7,065 nucleotides of DNA from Actinomycetota bacterium (GTDB lineage Bacteria > Actinomycetota > Acidimicrobiia > Acidimicrobiales > Microtrichaceae): the NCBI GenBank assembly GCA_005777415.1, contig SXMI01000205.1, positions 1-7,065 of the forward strand, given 5' to 3'. Shown piece after piece: positions 1-6,000 of this stretch. Numbering within the stretch: the first letter of the stretch is position 1; each line of letters opens with the position of its first letter. The position numbers and the translations under genes are program-made. The notes beneath the pieces were generated by a model, which worked only from the letters and a program-made list of their open reading frames with translations, was not told where the DNA came from and ran no database searches.

Positions 1-45
1 GCAGGCGGCGCAGGCGACGCAGGCGACGCAGGCGGCGCAGGCGGC
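1..45 (+). repeat. Five tandem 9-bp repeats (GCAGGCGRC) coding for an Ala-Gly-Gly/Asp linker in RimO
   Basis: Five perfect-length 9-base units follow one another, differing only at the eighth base (GCAGGCGGC or GCAGGCGAC). A degenerate sixth unit, ACCGGCGGG, follows at 46-54. The unit length is a multiple of three, so copy-number change would keep the rimO frame. The array may extend upstream of the window. It encodes AGG/AGD repeats, which should form a flexible linker between the N-terminal domain and the radical-SAM domain. Confidence 0.9.
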
Positions 46-975
46 ACCGGCGGGTCGGCCGTCCCGTCGACCCCGGCGTTGGACCTGTCGCACCTGCTCC
101 GGGGTCCGTCGGCGACCCCGTGGGCCTACGTGAAGGTCGCCGAGGGCTGCGACAAGGCCTGCGGGTTCTGTGCCATCCCGTCGTTCCGCGGGCCGCAGCG
201 CTCCCGGCCGAGGGGCGACGTGCTCGCCGAGGTGGACCGGCTGCAGGTGCAGGAGGCGGTCCTGGTCGCCCAGGACCTGGCCGCCTACGGCCGGGACCGG
301 ACGGCCGCCGAGCCGGGTGAACGCCGGATCGTCGAACTGGTCCGGGCCGTGTCGGCGCACGTGCCGTGGGTCCGCCTGCTGTACCTGTACCCGTCGGAGC
401 TCACCGACGAACTCCTCGAGCTCGTCGCCGGCGGTCCCGTCCCGTACTTCGACCTGTCGCTGCAGCACGTGTCGGCGCCGCTGGTGCGAGACATGCGCCG
501 CTGGGGCGACGGCGAACGCTTCCTGGAGCGGATCGAGCGGATCCGGTCGCTGCGCCCGGACGCGGCGCTGCGGTCCAACTTCATCGTCGGCTACCCGGGT
601 GAGACCGAGGACGACCACCAGGAGCTGCTCGGGTTCCTGGAGGCGGCCCGGCTCGACTGGTGCGGGTTCTTCGCCTACTCGCCCGAGGACGGCACGCCCG
701 CGGCCGGCCTCGACGGCCGGGTCGACGACGAGCTGGTCCGGCTGCGGCTGCGTGAGCTGGGCGAGGTCCAGGACCGGATCACTGCCGAGCACCGCGACGC
801 CCTGGTCGGCAGCGAGGTCGAGGTCCTCGTCGATGCTCCCGGCCGGGCCCGGAGCCACCGTGAGGCCCCCGAGATCGACGGCGTCATCCACGTCCCGGCG
901 ACGCTGCAGGTCGGTGCGTTCCACCGGGTGCGGATCACCGCCGCCGAGGGCCCCGACCTGCGGGCCGAGCCGTGA
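1..975 (+). CDS. rimO: Ribosomal protein S12 methylthiotransferase RimO, 5' end outside the window
   Basis: RimO is a radical-SAM enzyme with two iron-sulfur clusters that adds a methylthio group to the beta carbon of a conserved aspartate in ribosomal protein S12. The frame is open from base 1, so the N-terminal methylthiotransferase domain with its three cluster cysteines lies upstream. Visible first is a Gly/Ala-rich linker (1-54). The radical-SAM domain follows, with the CxxxCxxC cluster motif CDKACGFC at 148-171 and downstream motifs AQDLAAYG, DLSLQH and SNFIVGYPGET. The C-terminal TRAM-like part contains REAPEIDGVI, a segment typical of RimO rather than of the tRNA enzyme MiaB. The TTG at 79 is not a start, because RimO homology needs the upstream domain. 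The stop TGA (973-975) overlaps the pgsA start, implying translational coupling. The RimO assignment is firm from motifs. The linker is unusually low in complexity. Confidence 0.93.
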   Translation, partial: AGGAGDAGDAGGAGGTGGSAVPSTPALDLSHLLRGPSATPWAYVKVAEGCDKACGFCAIPSFRGPQRSRPRGDVLAEVDRLQVQEAVLVAQDLAAYGRDRTAAEPGERRIVELVRAVSAHVPWVRLLYLYPSELTDELLELVAGGPVPYFDLSLQHVSAPLVRDMRRWGDGERFLERIERIRSLRPDAALRSNFIVGYPGETEDDHQELLGFLEAARLDWCGFFAYSPEDGTPAAGLDGRVDDELVRLRLRELGEVQDRITAEHRDALVGSEVEVLVDAPGRARSHREAPEIDGVIHVPATLQVGAFHRVRITAAEGPDLRAEP

Positions 976-1553
976 GCGGGGCCGAACCGGACCGGGCGAC
1001 CACCTTCGGTCCCTCGGCGCTGCTCACGCCGGCCAATGCGATCACCCTGGTCCGGCTCCTGCTGGCGCCGTTGGTGTTCTGGCTGATCGCCGAGCAGGGG
1101 TCGGGCTGGTGGGTGTTCGCCCTGTGGATCGCCATCACCGCGTCGGACAGCCTGGACGGCTACCTGGCCCGGCGGCAGGGGACGACCCGATCCGGGGCCT
1201 TCCTGGACCCGCTGGCCGACAAGGTGCTGGCCCTCGGCGGCCTGTGGACGGTCGTGGTGGCCGGTCGGTTCTGGTGGGTGCCCGTGGCGCTCATCACCCT
1301 GAGGGAGCTGCTCATCAGCGGATTCCGGAGCTACTGGGGCCGTCGGGGACTGTCGGTGCCGGCCTCGCAGGTGGCCAAGTTCAAGACGTTCCTGCAGTTC
1401 TCGTCGGTGACGCTCGTGGTGTTCCCGATCACGACCGATCTGACCTGGATGGCCGACACGGTGCTGTGGGCGGCCGTCGTCGTGGCCTGGCTGAGCGCGG
1501 CTCAGTACGTGCGCGCCGGGTCGAGGGCCACCTCCACCACCGGCTCGGCCTGA
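972..1553 (+). CDS. pgsA: CDP-diacylglycerol--glycerol-3-phosphate 3-phosphatidyltransferase (PGP synthase)
   Basis: This 193-residue inner-membrane protein is predicted to join CDP-diacylglycerol and glycerol-3-phosphate into phosphatidylglycerol phosphate, the committed step to phosphatidylglycerol and cardiolipin. The CDP-alcohol phosphotransferase signature is complete: D59-xx-D62-G63-xx-A66-R67, seven residues, G75-xxx-D79-xxx-D83. These aspartates bind the metals and substrate in the family. The family-typical start PANAITLVRLLLAP (20-33) is present, as is a RELLISGFR...KFKT segment (111-139) characteristic of PgsA. Hydrophobic stretches near 22-40, 46-57, 86-110, 140-152 and 157-172 fit the usual multi-pass fold, and the length is normal. 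The GTG start at 972 overlaps the rimO stop in a GTGA arrangement. No strong Shine-Dalgarno sequence precedes it, so translation is probably coupled to rimO. Some actinobacterial paralogues make other phospholipids. The KFKT segment and the neighbours favour PGP synthase. Confidence 0.9.
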   Translation: MSGAEPDRATTFGPSALLTPANAITLVRLLLAPLVFWLIAEQGSGWWVFALWIAITASDSLDGYLARRQGTTRSGAFLDPLADKVLALGGLWTVVVAGRFWWVPVALITLRELLISGFRSYWGRRGLSVPASQVAKFKTFLQFSSVTLVVFPITTDLTWMADTVLWAAVVVAWLSAAQYVRAGSRATSTTGSA

Positions 1554-1580
1554 GCGTCCGGGGGCACCAGCACGTCGGGG

Positions 1581-1595
1581 TAGCGTCCGGCCGTG
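1581..1595 (+). other. In-frame stop TAG followed by the GTG start that fixes the cinA N-terminus
   Basis: TAG at 1581-1583 is in the cinA reading frame, so no longer N-terminus is possible. The first start codon after it is GTG at 1593-1595, followed directly by the conserved CEVVAIGTELL sequence of CinA. Only a weak purine stretch (GGGG at 1577-1580) precedes it, suggesting low or coupled initiation. Confidence 0.85.
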
Positions 1596-2954
1596 CGCTG
1601 TGAGGTCGTCGCCATCGGTACCGAGCTCCTGCTGGGGCAGATCACCGACACCAACTCCTCGTGGATCGGCGAGCAGTTGGCGCTGGCGGGGATCGACTCG
1701 TTCTTCCAGACCAAGGTGGGCGACAACCTGGACCGGATCGTCGAGGCGATCGAGCTCGCCCTGTCCCGCAGCGATGCCGTCATCTGCTGCGGCGGGCTGG
1801 GGCCGACCCAGGACGACCTGACCCGACAGGCGATCGCCGCGGTGATGGGCGTGGCGCTGGTGGCCGACGAGGCCATGGAGGAGCACATCATCGGGCTGTT
1901 CTCCGGGCGGGGGCGTTCGATGCCGGCCAACAACCTGCGCCAGGCGGAGCTGCCGGAGGGGGCGGCGTTCATCGAGCAGATGCCCGGCACCGCCCCGGGG
2001 CTCATCTGCCCTGTGGCGCGAACCGGCGAGGACGGCTCCACGCGCGACCTCGTCATCTACGCCGTGCCCGGGGTGCCCTGGGAGATGCGCGAGATGGTCG
2101 CCGGCACCGTGCTGCCCGACCTGCAGCGCCGGGCGGGGATCACCGCAGCGATCCGCAGCCGGACGCTGCGGACCTGGGGCGAGTCGGAGTCCCGGCTCGC
2201 CGAGCTGCTCGCCGGTCGCATCGAGGAGCTCGATCGCACCGGCGCGGCGACGCTCGCGTTCCTGGCCTCGGGGATCGAGGGCCTGAAGGTGCGCATCACC
2301 GCCAAGGCGCCGACCGCCGAGGAGGCCGACGCCCTGCTCGCCGACGAGGAGGGCCGGGTCCGGGCCCTGCTCGGACCGCTCGTCTTCGGCGTGGACGACG
2401 ACACCATGGAGTCGGTCACCCTCGACCTGCTCCGGGAGCGGGGCCTCACCCTGGCGGTGGCCGAGTCGCTGACCGGCGGCATGGTCGGGTCGCGGATCTG
2501 CGACGTCCCGGGGGCCAGCGACGTGTTCGTGGGCGGGATCGTCTCCTACGCCAGCCGGATCAAGTTCGACCTGCTCGGGGTGCCCGAGGGTCCGGTGGTC
2601 AGCACCGATGCCGCCGTGGCCATGGCCCACGGTGTCCGGCGGACGCTGGGCGCCGACGTCGGCCTGGCCGTGACCGGGGTCGCCGGCCCGGAGGAACAGG
2701 ACGGCCGGCCGGCGGGCACGGTCTGTCTGGCGATGGTGGTCGGCGCCCCTGGCCCCGGCGGCGGGGCCGGCGGCGGGATCGGCGGCGGGGGACCGGACGT
2801 AAGCCCTCCTCCGCACGTCGAGGCCGTGGAGGTCCGCCTGCCCGGGGGTCGCCGCCAGATCCGGGAGTTCAGCGTGATCACCCTGCTCGGCCTGCTCCGC
2901 CGGTACCTCGCCACCGGTGGCGAGACCGGCGGCGAGACCGACGGCGGGAGGTGA
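1593..2954 (+). CDS. cinA: CinA family protein (N-terminal MoaB/MogA-like domain, C-terminal NMN amidohydrolase domain)
   Basis: CinA proteins combine an N-terminal molybdopterin-binding-like (COG1058) domain, which in characterised members has ADP-ribose pyrophosphatase activity, with a C-terminal PncC-type nicotinamide-mononucleotide amidohydrolase. They serve pyridine nucleotide salvage and were first named for competence induction. Here the N-terminal domain shows AIGTELLLGQITDTNS (7-22) and GGLGPTQDD (67-75), followed by VPGVPWEM. The C-terminal domain begins near residue 272 and shows AESLTGG (290-296), VSYASRIK (317-324, with the Tyr and Lys conserved in PncC) and VTGVAGP. At 453 residues it is slightly longer than the usual 410-430, owing to a glycine/proline-rich stretch (384-407) and a GGETGGETDGGR tail. 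The start is fixed: an in-frame TAG at 1581 leaves GTG 1593 as the first plausible codon, and homology begins at once. The Shine-Dalgarno match (GGGG, 1577-1580) is weak. The gap from pgsA is 39 bases, consistent with one operon. Confidence 0.92.
   Translation: MRCEVVAIGTELLLGQITDTNSSWIGEQLALAGIDSFFQTKVGDNLDRIVEAIELALSRSDAVICCGGLGPTQDDLTRQAIAAVMGVALVADEAMEEHIIGLFSGRGRSMPANNLRQAELPEGAAFIEQMPGTAPGLICPVARTGEDGSTRDLVIYAVPGVPWEMREMVAGTVLPDLQRRAGITAAIRSRTLRTWGESESRLAELLAGRIEELDRTGAATLAFLASGIEGLKVRITAKAPTAEEADALLADEEGRVRALLGPLVFGVDDDTMESVTLDLLRERGLTLAVAESLTGGMVGSRICDVPGASDVFVGGIVSYASRIKFDLLGVPEGPVVSTDAAVAMAHGVRRTLGADVGLAVTGVAGPEEQDGRPAGTVCLAMVVGAPGPGGGAGGGIGGGGPDVSPPPHVEAVEVRLPGGRRQIREFSVITLLGLLRRYLATGGETGGETDGGR
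2742..2813 (+). other. Glycine/proline-rich low-complexity insertion in the CinA C-terminal domain
   Basis: Codons 384-407 of cinA encode GAPGPGGGAGGGIGGGGPDV followed by SPPP, between the VCLAMVV strand and the EAVEVRLPGGRR segment. PncC domains normally have only a short hairpin loop here. The insertion sits at a surface turn, so it should not disturb the fold. It may have arisen by slippage in GGC/GGG-rich DNA. Confidence 0.75.
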
Positions 2955-2986
2955 TCTCCGCCCGAACGCCCGGGCGCGGCCAGTCG

Positions 2987-2998
2987 ATCGCGCGCGAT
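2987..2998. promoter_or_regulatory. 12-bp perfect palindrome and weak -10-like hexamer in the cinA-dnaE gap
   Basis: The 127 bases between cinA and dnaE contain ATCGCGCGCGAT, a perfect 12-bp palindrome (2987-2998). It overlaps a -10-like GATACT (2996-3001). No convincing -35 element lies 16-18 bases upstream. The site could be an operator or promoter for dnaE, but alternating CG palindromes arise easily in DNA of this composition, so this is a weak call. Confidence 0.2.
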
Positions 2999-3037
2999 AC
3001 TCGTCCTCCGAATCACATGCGTGTGGTTCGCTGAGAT

Positions 3038-3063
3038 CCGCCACCAGCAGACCCGCCACCAGC
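3038..3063 (+). repeat. 11-bp direct repeat in the dnaE leader
   Basis: CCGCCACCAGC occurs at 3038-3048 and again at 3053-3063, a period of 15 bases, just before the dnaE ribosome binding site. The pair is perfect. It could be a duplicated leader segment or a pair of protein or RNA binding sites. No function can be read from the sequence. Confidence 0.6.
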
Positions 3064-3066
3064 GCC

Positions 3067-3084
3067 GGAGAGGAGCCCCGGGTG
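3067..3084 (+). promoter_or_regulatory. Ribosome binding site and GTG start of dnaE
   Basis: A purine-rich Shine-Dalgarno sequence, GGAGAGGAG (3067-3075), lies six bases before GTG 3082. It is the best Shine-Dalgarno match I saw before any start in the window. It chooses this GTG over the in-frame ATG at 3127, which would delete the first conserved PHP histidines. The upstream frame is also open, but the FVHLHQHTEYS homology begins four residues after this GTG. Confidence 0.85.
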
Positions 3085-6000
3085 CCGAGTTCGTTCGTCC
3101 ACCTCCACCAGCACACCGAGTACTCCATGCTCGACGGGGCGTCCCGGATCGGGGACGTGGTGGCCGCCGCGGTCCGCGACGGCCAACCCGCCATGGGGAT
3201 CACCGACCACGGCAACATGTACGGGGTCCTCGACTTCTACCAGGAGTGCAACGCGCAGGGCATCAAGCCGATCATCGGCAGCGAGCTCTACATGGCCTAC
3301 GAGGACCGCACCGAGCGGCTCCAGCAGCGGGGGAGTCGGGTGGACGACTCCGGCGGTGCGGTGGAGGGCGGCAAGAAGGCCTACTACCACCTGACCACCC
3401 TGGTGGAGAACCAGGCCGGCTACCGCAACCTGATCCAGTTGTCCTCCCGTGCGTTCCTGGAGGGCTACTACCGCAAGCCCAAGGTCGACTGGGACCTGCT
3501 GGAGCAGCACTCCGAGGGGATCATCGTCACCACCGGCTGCCTGGGCGGCCACGTGCTGCAGGCCATGATGAACGAGGGCTTCGACGCCGCCTGCGAGAAG
3601 GCGGGTCGCCTGCTCGACATCTTCGGGCGCGACCACCTGTTCGTCGAGCTGCAGGACCACGGGATCGAGGACCAGCAGCGCACCAACCCCCTGCTCGTCC
3701 GGCTGGCCAACCGGCTCCGGCTCCCGCTGCTGGCCACCAACGACAGCCACTACGTCCACCAGCACGACGCCGTGGCCCACGATGCCCTGCTCTGCGTCCA
3801 GACGGGCTCGCTGCGCAGCGACCCCGACCGGTTCCGGTTCCACGGCGACCAGCACTACGTGAAGTCGGCCGTCGAGATGCGGTCCCTGTTCGGCGAGCTG
3901 CCCTCGGCCTGCGACAACACCCTGTGGATCGCCGAGCGGTGCGAGCTCGAGATCGAGTTCGGCAAGCCGCAGCTGCCCGAGTTCCCGCTCCCGGAGGGCT
4001 TCGCCGACGCCTCGGCGTACCTCGAGCACCTGACCTTCGAGGGCGCCCGGGCCCGCTGGGGCGACCACCTCGCCGACGACGTCGTGGAGCGGCTCGTCTA
4101 CGAGCTCCGGGTCATCGCCGACATGGGCTTCAGCTCGTACTTCCTGATCGTCTGGGACCTGATCCGACACGCCCGGAACACCAACATCCGGGTCGGACCC
4201 GGTCGTGGGTCGGCCGCCGGCTGCGCCGTGGCGTACTGCCTCCGCATCACCGACCTGGACCCGATCCGCTACGACCTGCTCTTCGAGCGGTTCCTGAACC
4301 CCAGCCGGATCTCCATGCCGGACATCGACATGGACTTCGACTCCCGCTACCGGGACGAGATGATCCGCTACGCCGCCGAGCGCTACGGCCGGGACCACGT
4401 CGCCCAGATCGTCACGTTCTCGACCATCAAGGCCCGGGCGGCGGTGCGGGACGCAGCCCGGGTGCTGGGTCTGCCGTATGCGCTGGGGGACCGGGTGGCG
4501 AAGGCCATGCCCCCGCTCACCATGGGTCGGGACACACCGCTGCACGCCTGCCTGGAGAAGGACGACAAGTACGCCGACGGCTTCGCCCGGGCCGCCGAGC
4601 TGCGTGAGATGTACGCGTCCGATCCGGACGCCAAGGAGGTGATCGACGTCGCCCGGGGGCTCGAGGGCCTGCGCCGCGGCGACGGGATCCACGCCGCGGC
4701 GGTGGTCATCACCCGGGAGCCGCTGACCGAGTACCTGCCGGTCCAGCGCAAGCCCGAGGCCGGCCAGGACCCCGAGGACGCCCCCGTCGTCACCCAGTAC
4801 GAGATGCACGGCGTCGAGGACCTGGGCCTGTTGAAGATGGACTTCCTCGGGCTCCGCAACCTGGACGTCATCACCGACACGCTCGAACTGATCCGCGAGC
4901 GTCGCGGTGAGGACGTGGACATCGACTCGGTCCCGCTCGACGACGAGCCGACCTTCGAGCTCCTGAGGCGGGCCGAGACGATCGGCGTGTTCCAGCTCGA
5001 GGGCACCCAGATGCGGAACCTGATCCGCTCGCTCGCCCCCACCGAGTTCGAGGACGTCGCCGCGCTCGTGGCGCTCTACCGGCCGGGCCCCATGGCGGCG
5101 AACATGCACACCGACTACGCCGATCGCAAGAACGGACGGCAGGAGGTCAGCTACCTCCACGCCGACGCCGAGGACATCCTCGGCGAGACCTACGGGCTCT
5201 GTCTGACCGGCGAGACCGTGGTCGTCGATGCCCGCACCGGTCGACCCGCCCGACTCGACCAGGTCGACCCAGCGGCGGGGTTCTGGGTGCAGGGCGTGGA
5301 CGAGGACCTGCGGCCGGCGGTTCGACAGGTCACGCACTGGGTCGACAACGGCGTGCGGAGCACCGTCCGACTGACGCTGGCCAACGGAATGGAACTGACG
5401 GGCACACCGGACCATCCCGTGCTCTGCGAGCGGGGCTGGGTCGGCCTGGGCGATCTGCGCGGCGACGACTGGGTCGCCACAGCTCCGGAGCTCCTCGAAC
5501 CGACCGTGGTCGCACCTTCGGACCGGAATCGACTGCGTCTGCTCGCCTACCTGCTCGCGGACGGAGCGGTGTCCACCGACTCCGCCGTCGTGTTCATCAA
5601 CCGCGACGACCGGATGCTCGACGAGTTCGAGGCGCTCCTGGGCGTGGCCTTTCCGGGGGACCGAGTGTCCCGATGGATCGGCCGGGACGGGGTCACCAAG
5701 TGCACCGTGGGAAATGGACGCGGCAACGGAGGTGGCCCCTCGGGCCTGTTGCGGTGGCTGCGTGAGCTGGGGGTGAAGGCGCAGGCAGGCTCGTCCCCGG
5801 GGGGTCCGCGATCCCACGAGAAGTGGGTGCCGGACGAGGTGTTCGAGCACGGGACCGAGGACCTGGCCTGGTTCGCGGCCGCCCTCTGGGACTGCGACGG
5901 CCACGTCGGTGAACGGTTCGCCCACTACCGGACCGTGTCGCACCGGCTTGCCGAGGGCGTTCGGATGGTGCTGCTTCGGCTGGGGTTCTCGGTCGACGTG

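Noticed and set aside
1..54. Short tandem repeats considered as a CRISPR-like array
   Set aside because: The units are 9 bp, contiguous without spacers, and in frame within rimO.
170..1603. A 477-codon plus-strand open frame overlapping rimO and pgsA
   Set aside because: It is an out-of-frame reading of RimO and PgsA sequence, rich in Arg, Ser and Pro, with no family motifs.
2943..2976. Possible intrinsic terminator after cinA (GGAG...CTCC stem and the palindrome CGCCCGGGCG)
   Set aside because: The first stem has only four pairs. The second is a loopless palindrome at 2967-2976. No T-run follows either one.
3127..3129. ATG as an alternative dnaE start
   Set aside because: It would remove the conserved FVHLHQH segment of the PHP domain and lacks the strong ribosome binding site that precedes GTG 3082.
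675..3218. An 847-codon open frame on the minus strand across rimO, pgsA, cinA and the dnaE start
   Set aside because: It crosses four well-supported genes and the gap between cinA and dnaE, and is rich in R, P, G and H without domain motifs. It is a high-GC shadow.
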